In this document: piece by piece, positions 1-8,094 of the stretch
Layout: each line of letters begins with the position of its first letter
How positions within the stretch are numbered: the first letter of the stretch is position 1
Source: Gemmatimonadota bacterium
GTDB lineage: Bacteria; Latescibacterota; UBA2968; UBA8231
NCBI GenBank assembly: GCA_018672475.1
Contig: JABHFS010000116.1
Coordinates: forward strand, 64,621-128,620
Length of the DNA stretch: 64,000 nt
Reading direction: 5' to 3'
Made by a program: the position numbers and the translations under genes
Notes under the pieces: generated by a model
Told to the model about the DNA's origin: nothing
Database searches by the model: none
What the model saw: only the letters and a program-made list of their open reading frames with translations

Positions 1-312
1 GCGCTCGAGGGCATAGAAGTCACGGGCTTCTTGGCGGAAGATATGCACGACGAAATGCACGTAGTCGAGCAGTATCCATCGGCCGGAATCGACACCCTCG
101 ACATGCCAGGGTTTTTCGCCGATCTCAGCAAGCTTTTCTCGCAATTCGCTGGCGAGGCTGCGCACGTGTTGTGCGGAGGTGCCCGTGCTGAGTAAAAAAT
201 AATCGCTGGTGTCGGTGACTTTGCGCAGATCGAGCAGGGTGATATCAAGCCCTTTTTTATCCTGCAGGATTTCTACGATACGTTTGATTTTTTTGTCTTC
301 ATGTAGTGACAT
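1..312 (-). CDS. rsfS: Ribosomal silencing factor RsfS (partial, 3' end outside window)
   Basis: The first 104 codons are visible, starting at the ATG at 312; the gene runs off the left edge. The translation has the RsfS/Iojap pattern: an N-terminal helix, 'DITLLDLRKVTDTSDYFLL', 'STGTSAQHV' and 'HVEGVDSGRWILLDY' followed by 'VVHIF'. In this family the protein binds L14 on the 50S subunit and blocks subunit joining in starved cells. It lies 17 nt downstream of a LytR_C-domain gene on the same strand, a common bacterial arrangement, so the two are probably co-transcribed. Identity is very likely. Confidence 0.93.
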   Translation of the reverse strand, partial: MSLHEDKKIKRIVEILQDKKGLDITLLDLRKVTDTSDYFLLSTGTSAQHVRSLASELREKLAEIGEKPWHVEGVDSGRWILLDYVHFVVHIFRQEARDFYALER

Positions 313-329
313 AAAGCTACTTTCTCACT

Positions 330-773
330 TTACTGTTTATCGTCGAGCAGGCCTATGCGACGGTAGTCGCGCCCGATGACGATTGAGACGTCAGCCAGAT
401 GGAACTGGTCTTCCTGCTTTTGTTGGATCAGATGGGGTATGCCCAATACGTCGGCCACCTGACGCGCCTGGTCAAGGTCTCCGCTGAGGTCGATGACTAG
501 GCTATGCAAGTGATCGAAGCTCCTGGCATTGCCCTCATGGATTACATCTAGGCCCAATGTGCGCGCCTTATTGCGCAGCCGGGCGGCCACTTGCGTTACG
601 CCGCAGCCGTTGAGAATTTCGACTCTAATGGGTTCGGGAAGCGGAACGGCTGGTGACTTTGCAGAGATCGCTTGTGGAGTTGGGGCCGGTGCCGCAAAAT
701 GAGGCCAGAGGGCTGAGCCTAAAAGAATGCTTATTGCCGCTGTGGCCAGGACCCATAATATTCGCTCCTGCAC
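330..773 (-). CDS. LytR C-terminal domain protein, membrane anchored
   Basis: A 147-residue protein starting at GTG (773), with a GGAG about ten bases upstream. Residues 7-25 form one hydrophobic segment, then a Pro/Ala-rich linker, then a LytR_C domain from about residue 48 ('IRVEILNGCGVTQVAARLR') to the end ('DVSIVIGRDYRRIG'). The catalytic LytR-CpsA-Psr phosphotransferase domain is absent, so this is the stand-alone LytR_C form, an envelope-anchored protein of unclear role. It precedes rsfS by 17 nt and is probably in the same transcript. The family is clear; the function is not. Confidence 0.85.
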   Translation of the reverse strand: MQERILWVLATAAISILLGSALWPHFAAPAPTPQAISAKSPAVPLPEPIRVEILNGCGVTQVAARLRNKARTLGLDVIHEGNARSFDHLHSLVIDLSGDLDQARQVADVLGIPHLIQQKQEDQFHLADVSIVIGRDYRRIGLLDDKQ

Positions 774-897
774 CTAGGAATTACTCCCCGCTTCGCCGAA
801 TGGGCAGACGATCGGAAAACGCTCTTGTTCACATGTAATAGATGGTATAAATGAATGAAAAGTGGTTAATTAAGTCAAATGTGAAGTTGGGGTGGAT

Positions 898-922
898 GGA
901 GGGGCGAAGGACAAGCCCTCCG
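898..922 (+). other. Small inverted repeat in ornithine-cyclodeaminase leader
   Basis: GGAGGGGC and GCCCTCC flank a short spacer in the leader of the gene starting at 980, with one bulged G. It could form a hairpin about 55 nt before the ribosome binding site. No T-run follows, so it is not a convincing terminator; it may be chance in GC-rich sequence. Confidence 0.25.
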
Positions 923-979
923 TCACTCCTCCGGTAGTTGGCGAGGTGAACGCGAGTATATCCAAATGGAGGAGCGAAA

Positions 980-1936
980 ATGGAGTGGTTGAGAGAGGAA
1001 GATTTTGCAGGACGGTTTTCGATGAGGGATTTCCTTGGAGCCTGTCATCAGGCGTTCGAATTGTATGGGCAGGGTGTAATCGTCAATCCGCCGCGAGAGG
1101 AAGTGGTCGAAGAGCGCGGGGAACTGGATTATTTTGCTTTGGATATGCCGGCGCAGTGGCCAGGGAAGTATCGGGCACGGAAGATTATCGAGGAGTTTTC
1201 GGATGTGAAGCAGGGGAGGCTGGCTAAGCGGGAGGCCTATATCGAATTCGAAGATTTGCAGCAGGGGAAGGTGGTGCGGGTTGACGCGGGTTTTATCACC
1301 GATATGCGCACGGGGGCGGCGGGGGCGTTGGGGATTAAGTATTTGGCGGGAGAGGGGATAAGGCGCGTGGCGGTGTTGGGGACGGGGCGGATCTCGCGGA
1401 ATTTGGCGTTGGCTTGTGATGAGCTTTTCGAACTGGACGAGATTCGCTGCACTAGTCGCAAGGCGGAGAATCGGGCCGCATTTGCCGCGGAGGTAGGGGC
1501 GGGGTTAAAGGCAGATCTGCGGATGACAGAGTCGATCGCGGCGTGTGTCGACTCTGCGGAGGCGGTGCTGACGGCGGTGCCGACTCCGCAGCCTATTTTG
1601 ACCGAGTTGTTGTTGGCGGGCGTCGGTTATGTGACGGTGATTGCCGGGGACGGGCGCACGAGACAGCTTGCCCTGGAGGTGTTGCAGCGACGCGGAGTGG
1701 TGGTGGATGTGTTAGAACAGGCACAGAAGTCGGGGGAGTTTCGCGCGGCGAGTGAGGTGGGGGCGATGGATACGATCCGTTTACTGCCGGGGAGAGAGGG
1801 TGAAATACTGGATATTGGCGACGCGGCTTGTGGGCGTTTGGGTGATTCCACGCCGAGTGTGGCTTATTTGACGGGGATGGGGGCGCAGGATTTGTGTTCG
1901 GCGGCGATGGTTTACGAAGATTCGCTACTTAAATAA
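980..1936 (+). CDS. Ornithine cyclodeaminase / mu-crystallin family protein
   Basis: A 318-residue protein of the family's usual length. It has the conserved substrate-loop motif 'MRTGAAGALGIKYLA' at 109-123 and a Rossmann fold opening with 'VAVLGTGRIS' near residues 130-139. Members catalyse NAD-dependent deamination and cyclisation of ornithine, or reduce imino acids and alanine; the substrate cannot be told from sequence. The start is fixed by GGAGGAG about six bases before ATG 980. It converges on the next gene and overlaps its 3' end by 12 nt, so both stop codons lie in shared sequence. No arginine or ornithine genes are adjacent. Confidence 0.88.
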   Translation: MEWLREEDFAGRFSMRDFLGACHQAFELYGQGVIVNPPREEVVEERGELDYFALDMPAQWPGKYRARKIIEEFSDVKQGRLAKREAYIEFEDLQQGKVVRVDAGFITDMRTGAAGALGIKYLAGEGIRRVAVLGTGRISRNLALACDELFELDEIRCTSRKAENRAAFAAEVGAGLKADLRMTESIAACVDSAEAVLTAVPTPQPILTELLLAGVGYVTVIAGDGRTRQLALEVLQRRGVVVDVLEQAQKSGEFRAASEVGAMDTIRLLPGREGEILDIGDAACGRLGDSTPSVAYLTGMGAQDLCSAAMVYEDSLLK

Positions 1937-4702
1937 ACCCGAATATTTAAAGGTCATGATATAGTCCTGCGAGCCCTTGTTTTTTGCGGCTCGTCGGTTG
2001 TCGTAGACATCCCAGCCGAAGCCGAAAAGAAATTGGTCTTTGTAGAAGGAGACGGCCAATCCCATCGAGATGGCGAGCGAGTTTTCGGTAGATAGGGCTT
2101 CGAGCACATTGCCGATGGCGGTGAAGTGCACGCCGGAGATGGAGGGGTTGTCGACATTGTGCCAGCCGGCGAAGGCCAGGCCCGGCAGACCGATAAGGCG
2201 TTCGGTTTTGCCCTTGATCGTAGTGCCGTCTGTATTTGTGTAGTTGCGGCCGGGGCGGATGGTGAGAAAGGAGATCAGGGGTTTGGCCTCGAATTCCCAT
2301 TTCCAGCCGCCGGCCTCGAAAATTTGCGAGATGCTCTGCGGCGGCGCGCCGGGATAGCCATGGGTGGTAATTTTGAGTCGCACCCGGCGGTTGTCTTTTT
2401 CTAAGAGGCGCAAATTAAGGTCCTCGGCCAACACTCGCCCGCCGCTCGACTCGTAGATCTTGACTTTCTTCTGTTGGGTCGTGCCCTTGGGATCGTAATT
2501 CTGGTCGAGCTTGGTCCATTCGATAATTATTTCACGGCCGACCAACGCTAGTCGCAATGAATCGGGAATTTGGAAAGCGACATCGATCTTGGTGCCGTCT
2601 TTTTGCACGATGGGGGCATTGTTCCAACCGACACCGAGATTGGATGATGTTTCACCGCGCGAGACCATGACCTGGGTGACGCGTGCGAGGTCGATATTCT
2701 CTAGTGCTCCGTGGCCCTTGTATTTGAGTGGCCGGGCGCGGTCTTTGACGTCGTTGCTAACCAATAATACGCGACCCAGGCGCTCGCCGAGGCTTTCGGG
2801 GTCGAAGAAGACTTTGAGGCGGGTCGACTCTCCCGGGGCGAGCGCGAATTGCGCCGGCTCGATACTGGCCTCTTTGTTTTGCGGATGCGATTCGACCTGT
2901 AATACGGTGTCGCCGGCGTTGGTGGCGACGATGGTCTGCTCCGAGCGCTCGCCCAACACTACGTAGCCGAAATCGACGACGCCCTTGGGGTGCAACTCGA
3001 TTTCGGCGGCGACGCCATTGCCGTTGAGCAGGATGTCGAGCGTTTCCATGCCCTCTTCCCAGAAACCGTCCAAATGCAAATTGCCCGAGATCGTGCCGCG
3101 CCCAGAGGGGCTGAAGGCAATATGCAAAGGCAAGGTGCGCAGGCTATTGGCCGGCAGCAGGAATTTATTCTTCGGGTCTATTTGCGTATAGAGGGTGAAA
3201 TCGTCGCTGGTCGAGCGGATCTGGTGGATATTGAGGTCGGCGTTGCCGATGTTGGCGATTTCGATGACCTTGCTGCTGTTTTCGCCGACGGCGACCTGGC
3301 CAAAGTCCACGGTCGTGGGGCTGAGTTTGAGGAATTGGCCGACACCCTGCAACCTTAAGGTCTGTGTGCCGGCTTCGGTCACGACGCTGAGGGCGGCCTG
3401 GCGGGCACCGATTTCCTTGGGCGAGAAGCCGAGCGCGACTTTCGCGCTGGTGCCTGGCTGTAGTAGGACAGAACTCTGTTTGAGGCTGAACTCGATGCCC
3501 TCGTCGGCGGATAGGCCCATTTGCACGGCGAAAGGGCTGCCGCCCCTATTCCACAACAACAGATGGTCGCGCGCGGTCTTGCCAATGGGCACGCTGCTGA
3601 AATCAATGCCGGTGCCGTTGAGGATTTCGATGTGTGGTGGACTGATCTGGGCGCGGCCTTGCAGTGGGATTTCGATGTCGGGAGCTTGCGGGTCGTTGGT
3701 GCGCAGGTGCAAGGCGCTGATTTTGTCGCCTTCGTTTTGCGGGCCGAAGACTACGCTCAATTCGAGTCGTTCGGTGGGGGCGATGGTCGCCGGAAAGAGC
3801 GCGCCGGAGAGGGCGAAGGCAGCGCCGTCGATCTGTGCGCTCTCGATGTGTAAGGCGGCCTGGCCCTGGTTGAGGAGGGTGACGCGGCGTACGGGGCGCT
3901 GGCCGAGTTCGACGGTTTCGAAGTTGATGCCGACCTCGGGTAAGGGGGAGATGGCGGCTTGCGGGGCTAAACCTTGGCCTTGCAATGGTATGCTGAGCGT
4001 GTCGAAATCGGGCGAGGTGACGATGAGTTCGGTCGCAAAGGGGCCGCCGTGTTTGGGGGCGAAGGTTATCTGTAGTCCCTTTTCGCCACCGGGTTCGGGC
4101 AAAGAGTCAATTGTCTGTTGGATGGCGAAGGGTGCTTGCGGGTTGGCCAGGACGACCTGGCCGGATGTTGCGGGTATGGCGCCAATATTTTTTATCGCGA
4201 AGGCATCGGTCGCCGAAGCGCCGATTTGCACGGCGCCGAAATCGAGTCCGGTTGCGGGTAGCAACGAGAATGCCGGTCGCGCAGCGGACGCCCGCAAGGG
4301 GACGGTAAAGGTCTCGTCTTTGAAAAAGGATTTGACCCGGAGGGTGAGCATTCCGGTTGCCGGGCCGACGGTCGCCGCGGTAAAATACACTGGGATAGCG
4401 GACGCGGATTTGCTGGATAGGCGAAGCGTGTCGGGGGGTGCAGTAAATCCGTCTCCATCGATCGTGACGACGATTTCTAACTCGTCGTCACTCTGGTTAG
4501 AAAGACGGAGTTCCCCTTGTACTTTTACGTTGATTTTGACAGCCCCTAGATCGAGTTCGCTCGGTTCGATGGCAAGGGGTTGCGCGTGCAGGACGCCGGG
4601 CAGCAGCAGGAAAACTAAGATGAGTAACATTGCGGACCGTACATAAAAAGAAGAGCGACCAACCCACCAGAATACCGGATACAATGTTTGTCGAAGTGCC
4701 AC
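1925..4702 (-). CDS. Secreted choice-of-anchor-D / Hydin-like Ig-repeat protein
   Basis: An ORF of 925 codons. The likely start is ATG 4630, giving a signal peptide 'MLLILVFLLLPGVLHA' and about 901 residues. Six to seven tandem beta-rich repeats of roughly 100 residues follow, each with a 'DFGxVxxG' motif ('LDLGAVKI', 'LDFGAVQIG', 'VDFGQVAVG', 'VDFGYVVLG'). This is the ASPM-SPD-2-Hydin type fold common in surface proteins of environmental bacteria. The last ~220 residues differ and end with amphipathic strands and a terminal 'FKYSGLFK', resembling an outer-membrane or surface domain. No enzyme motif is seen. The repeats probably mediate protein-protein contact; a precise role cannot be given. 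Confidence 0.8.
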   Translation of the reverse strand: MALRQTLYPVFWWVGRSSFYVRSAMLLILVFLLLPGVLHAQPLAIEPSELDLGAVKINVKVQGELRLSNQSDDELEIVVTIDGDGFTAPPDTLRLSSKSASAIPVYFTAATVGPATGMLTLRVKSFFKDETFTVPLRASAARPAFSLLPATGLDFGAVQIGASATDAFAIKNIGAIPATSGQVVLANPQAPFAIQQTIDSLPEPGGEKGLQITFAPKHGGPFATELIVTSPDFDTLSIPLQGQGLAPQAAISPLPEVGINFETVELGQRPVRRVTLLNQGQAALHIESAQIDGAAFALSGALFPATIAPTERLELSVVFGPQNEGDKISALHLRTNDPQAPDIEIPLQGRAQISPPHIEILNGTGIDFSSVPIGKTARDHLLLWNRGGSPFAVQMGLSADEGIEFSLKQSSVLLQPGTSAKVALGFSPKEIGARQAALSVVTEAGTQTLRLQGVGQFLKLSPTTVDFGQVAVGENSSKVIEIANIGNADLNIHQIRSTSDDFTLYTQIDPKNKFLLPANSLRTLPLHIAFSPSGRGTISGNLHLDGFWEEGMETLDILLNGNGVAAEIELHPKGVVDFGYVVLGERSEQTIVATNAGDTVLQVESHPQNKEASIEPAQFALAPGESTRLKVFFDPESLGERLGRVLLVSNDVKDRARPLKYKGHGALENIDLARVTQVMVSRGETSSNLGVGWNNAPIVQKDGTKIDVAFQIPDSLRLALVGREIIIEWTKLDQNYDPKGTTQQKKVKIYESSGGRVLAEDLNLRLLEKDNRRVRLKITTHGYPGAPPQSISQIFEAGGWKWEFEAKPLISFLTIRPGRNYTNTDGTTIKGKTERLIGLPGLAFAGWHNVDNPSISGVHFTAIGNVLEALSTENSLAISMGLAVSFYKDQFLFGFGWDVYDNRRAAKNKGSQDYIMTFKYSGLFK

Positions 4703-4797
4703 GTCCTAAAGGAGTGGAAAACTTCCTCTTGGGTATTCTTTCGCAGATTCAGGTCACTCTTTGTATTTAAGAACATACACCATACTATCTTGTAATG

Positions 4798-6000
4798 TCA
4801 AGCGGCAAGGATTTGCGCAAGCCCTCCGACGAGCCGGTCCATGCCCACCACTACGTCTTCTTGGCGCAAGGCGCCATAGGCGATGCGGAGATAACAGGCG
4901 TCGTTTAGGCCGAAGGCGTCGCCGGGAATAACGGCCACTTTGTGCTCCTGCACCAGGCGGGTGACGACGTGCATTGCGTCGAGGTCCGTTTGTAGACGCA
5001 CGAGGAGATAGAAAGCTCCCTCAGCGGCGGGAACCTGGACCTGGTCACCGAGTTGGGTGAGGCGTTCGAGACAGAGTTGGCGGACGGCGTCGATATCGGC
5101 GAGGAAGCCGCGGCAGTAGGCGGGCCCGGCGGTGAGGGCGCCTAGCGCCGCACGCTGTGAAATGACCGGCGGGCAAATGATAACGGTATCTTGGGCTTTT
5201 TCTAGGGAGGAGAGCAAATGGCGTGGGGCGACGAGGTAGCCGACGCGCCAACTGGCAAGGCTGTAGGCTTTGGAGAAGGAGAATAACGAGATCGTGTGCG
5301 CGCGGCTTTCGGGCAAGGATCCGGGCGAGAAGTGCCGCGCCTCGCCGTAGGTGAAATATTCGTAGGCCTCGTCGGCGAAGTGGTAGAGCGCCCGTTCGCC
5401 GCAGAGCCGGTTGATGGCGGCGAGGTCGTCGGGGCGGTAGACGGCGCCCGAGGGGTTGTTGGGCGAGATGGTGACGATGGCGCGGGTGCGCGGGGTGATG
5501 GCTGTGGCGATGGCGTCAAGGTCGAGTTGGTAGTGGGCATCAGTGTCGACGAGCACCGCCCTGCAGTTGGCCATGCCGATTGCCATTTCGTGGTTGAAGT
5601 AGAAAGGCGACATGATGATGACTTCGTCGCCGGGGTCGGCGACGGCCAGCAGGGCGTGATAGAAGCCCATGTTGGAGCCGGCGGTGACCATGATCAATTG
5701 ATCGTCGGCAACCTCAATCTGGTTTTCGCTGGCGAGTTTTTTTCGCAGGGCTTCTTGTAGCTCCGGCAGACCGCGGGCGGCCTGGTAATGGTGTTCGGCG
5801 ACGGTGTTGCCGAAGCGGGTGGCTTCCTGTATCGCTTCGGGCGGCGGCGGATAATGCACGACGCCCTGGCCGAGGGAAATGGTGCCGGGGGTTTCGCGGA
5901 TCAGCGCGGCGACGTGCGGAATTACCGGGCTTTGCACCGCCTGCATGCGTTTTGAGTTGGTCATGGAGATTAAGTTCGGGAATTGGCGATTGCATTGCAA
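4798..6000 (-). CDS. PLP-dependent aminotransferase, class I/II
   Basis: A fold-type I aminotransferase of 400 codons from ATG 6000, or 388 from the alternative ATG 5964; neither has a clear ribosome binding site. Visible motifs are 'TISPNNPSGAVY' (177-188), the 'DEAYEYF' PLP-phenol Asp (D210) and the Schiff-base lysine in 'SFSKAYSLASWRVGYL' (K244). The N-terminal 'ISLGQGVVHYPPPP' places it with the aspartate/kynurenine-type aminotransferases. Substrate specificity is unknown. It stands alone between the surface protein gene and a repeat-bearing spacer. Confidence 0.88.
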   Translation of the reverse strand: MQCNRQFPNLISMTNSKRMQAVQSPVIPHVAALIRETPGTISLGQGVVHYPPPPEAIQEATRFGNTVAEHHYQAARGLPELQEALRKKLASENQIEVADDQLIMVTAGSNMGFYHALLAVADPGDEVIIMSPFYFNHEMAIGMANCRAVLVDTDAHYQLDLDAIATAITPRTRAIVTISPNNPSGAVYRPDDLAAINRLCGERALYHFADEAYEYFTYGEARHFSPGSLPESRAHTISLFSFSKAYSLASWRVGYLVAPRHLLSSLEKAQDTVIICPPVISQRAALGALTAGPAYCRGFLADIDAVRQLCLERLTQLGDQVQVPAAEGAFYLLVRLQTDLDAMHVVTRLVQEHKVAVIPGDAFGLNDACYLRIAYGALRQEDVVVGMDRLVGGLAQILAA

Positions 6001-6067
6001 GATGAACGGGGTCTAATTCGTGCGAAGGCTTTTAGCATTGATGGCTAAAGGGGTGGTGGGATGGCCC

Positions 6068-6195
6068 GGTCGCGGAGTGCGTCTCCGGGTATTTTTAGTC
6101 CCCCGGGTCGTCGACACGACCACTCCCCTTGGCCCTTGCCCAACCAGGCCCTTTACCCCCACTTCCATCCCGAAAAACGCCCTGCGTCCGCATCT
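6068..6195. repeat. Copy A of a structured intergenic repeat (degenerate)
   Basis: This spacer copy resembles copy B at 14457-14611. Shared blocks in the same order are 'GTGCGTCTCCGGGTATTTTT' (B: CTTCCGGTATTTTT), 'CCCCCGGGTCGTCG' (B: CCCCCCGGGCCGTCG), 'ACCAGGCC' and 'CCGAAAAACGCCCTGCGT' (B: CCGAAAAACACCCTGCGT). The middle holds a small hairpin, GTCGT-CGAC-ACGAC, where B has a different hairpin. Outer ends are eroded compared with B. The rest of the 6001-6257 spacer holds no gene. Confidence 0.65.
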
Positions 6196-6257
6196 TGGAA
6201 GCTTGGGGGTTTATGCTGTGGTTATAGGTGGTAAAAGAGTTTCAGTGTTTTGTATGC

Positions 6258-7163
6258 CTACTGTAAGGCTTCTTGTAATAAGTCGTAGAGTCGGTCTATC
6301 TCGGCACAGGTCTCCGGGTCGAGGAAATAGCTCAGCGGACCGCGGTGGACTTGGTTGGGGAAGAGGCCGCGTTTGTGCATCAGGTAGCGCTCGACGACGA
6401 TAAAACCGTCTAAGCCGCCCTGGAGCTGTAAAGTGCATAGCGCGCAGATGGGAAAGTAGATCTTATAGGCGCGTTCTTCGTCGCCGTCGACTAGGGCCTG
6501 CCACAGTGCTGTGGTGCCGTCGAGCAATTCTACGCCGGGAATGGTGCCCTTGATGCCGCGGCGGAAGGAGTCGATCAACAGGACGCCGCCGCTGCCTTCG
6601 TAGATCGAGGCTTTGCCGTCAGTGTGGTCGCGCAGCGCCGAGATGCAGGGGCCCAAGGGAGAGGCTTCGGGTTTGAAGAGGATGCGGTCGCCGTGGTCTG
6701 CGAAGAGCGAGGCCTGGAATTCGATGCTCATCGGGTTGCCGACATAGGAGCTGGCGTCTTGGATGATGACGGGGATTTTGATCTCTTCTAAGAGGGCCTC
6801 GAAGTAGGCGCGCAATTCGCTTTCGCCCAGCGAACGGGAAATCGGCGGAATGGCCATTACGGCAGCGGCACCGCCGTCTTCGGCGGCGCGACTGTAGGCG
6901 CGGGCCTGGGCGGTACTTTCGGCGCCGACGCTAATGATTACCGGGCCGCGGTCACCAGCGTATTTAACCAGCTCGGCGGGCAGCAACAGGCGTTCCGTCG
7001 CGGTGAGGCGCAATAGGTCGGAGACTAGGGCGAGGCAGAATCCGTGAGCTCCTGTCTCGAAGAGGTAGTCGACTTGTTTGACTAGCGTAGTGGAGTCGAT
7101 TAGCTGGTCGTCGGTGTAGGGCATATGGACGACGGGTAGGACGTCTTTGATTTCGTGGCTCAT
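6258..7163 (-). CDS. Dihydrodipicolinate synthase (DapA)-family aldolase/lyase
   Basis: A 301-residue (beta/alpha)8 protein of the class I DHDPS/N-acetylneuraminate lyase superfamily. The Schiff-base lysine is in 'RILFKPEASPLGP' (K164) and the 'GTIPG' loop follows the 'EGSGG' turn. The family's proton-relay tyrosine, normally in a Y-N-x-P strand, falls where this protein has 'IIQDASSY' (133-140), so it is not a canonical DapA. Its start overlaps the stop of the IMPase-like gene by 4 nt (ATGA), so the two are translationally coupled. It probably acts on a sugar-acid or keto-acid rather than making lysine. Confidence 0.8.
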   Translation of the reverse strand: MSHEIKDVLPVVHMPYTDDQLIDSTTLVKQVDYLFETGAHGFCLALVSDLLRLTATERLLLPAELVKYAGDRGPVIISVGAESTAQARAYSRAAEDGGAAAVMAIPPISRSLGESELRAYFEALLEEIKIPVIIQDASSYVGNPMSIEFQASLFADHGDRILFKPEASPLGPCISALRDHTDGKASIYEGSGGVLLIDSFRRGIKGTIPGVELLDGTTALWQALVDGDEERAYKIYFPICALCTLQLQGGLDGFIVVERYLMHKRGLFPNQVHRGPLSYFLDPETCAEIDRLYDLLQEALQ

Positions 7164-8014
7164 GCGTTGTTGTCCCGTTTTACTTGGCGAATGATGGCGA
7201 AGAGTTGCGCGGCGATATCATCGTTGGCCGCGGCGACGAAATAGGCGAATTTTCGGCGTTGGCTATAGACGGGTTTGCGGTTGACTTCAGTATAACAGAC
7301 CGCACCGGCTTCTTCGGCGATCAGCGAGGGCGGACCGGCGTCGTAGATTTCGACCTGGCGGGTTAGGTAAGCGCAGTGCTCGCCTTCGGCAAGTCGCGTC
7401 AGGACTAAGGCGGCGCCGATTGGGCGCTCGTGTGGATCGAATGTGGGTCGGGCGAGAGCTTGGTGGGGTCTGGCTTTCGAGGAGATGAAGGCGCTGTTGT
7501 TGCGCGGCTTTTTGGGCAGCGATAAACGGCGTGGTCGTCGCTTGCCGAGTTGCACGTAGGCGCCCTCGCCTTTGATCGCGGTGAATACCTTGTCTTCTGA
7601 AGGTCGTGCGACGATTGAAGCGATCATTTTGCCTTTATAGGCCAGGCCGATAGTAATATGATAGGGCGCGTCGCCGCGTTTAAAATGAAAGGTGCCGTCG
7701 ATGGGGTCGAGAATGACGGTATAGGGCGATGTGTTGCCGGCAAAACGCTTTTTGAGCGCGGTGCGTTCTTCGGCGATGCAGCGGACCGCGGGAAAGTGCT
7801 GCAGCACAGCGGCGAGTAGGATATCCTGGATCGCGCCGTCGAGTACCGTGAAAGCGGTGGAGGCGTCTTGCGCGTGATCGCTGATCAGGCTTTTGTCTGC
7901 GGCCTTGCCGATATCCGCGACTTGGCCGAAGAAGATTAGCGAGGCGCGGGCACACTGGTCGACGACGGGCAAGAGCGCGTCGATAAAGGCGCGGGGGGCG
8001 ATGCATTTGGCCAT
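7160..8014 (-). CDS. Inositol-monophosphatase-family phosphatase
   Basis: A 284-residue member of the IMPase/FBPase superfamily of Mg2+-dependent phosphatases. Metal ligands are seen in 'CIAEERT' (E82-E83) and 'ILDPIDGTFHF' (DPIDGT 103-108). The third motif, normally W-D-x-A-A, appears as 'VEIYDAGPPSLIAEEAG', keeping the Asp. Possible substrates include inositol phosphate, 3'-phosphoadenosine phosphate and sugar phosphates. It overlaps the downstream aldolase-like gene by 4 nt, so the two may act in one pathway on a phosphorylated substrate; that link is inference. Confidence 0.82.
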   Translation of the reverse strand: MAKCIAPRAFIDALLPVVDQCARASLIFFGQVADIGKAADKSLISDHAQDASTAFTVLDGAIQDILLAAVLQHFPAVRCIAEERTALKKRFAGNTSPYTVILDPIDGTFHFKRGDAPYHITIGLAYKGKMIASIVARPSEDKVFTAIKGEGAYVQLGKRRPRRLSLPKKPRNNSAFISSKARPHQALARPTFDPHERPIGAALVLTRLAEGEHCAYLTRQVEIYDAGPPSLIAEEAGAVCYTEVNRKPVYSQRRKFAYFVAAANDDIAAQLFAIIRQVKRDNNA

Positions 8015-8094
8015 ATGTGGTTAGTCTTATAAAGAAAAGAAGCGCCCGGATTCCCTGGGGAAGCCGGGCGCTTGTAGTAGAAAGCTTTGCAGCC

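Noticed and set aside
3195-4646. 483-codon open frame on the plus strand
   Set aside because: Antisense shadow of the Ig-repeat protein gene; no ribosome site, unnatural composition (many Cys, Arg and Pro runs).
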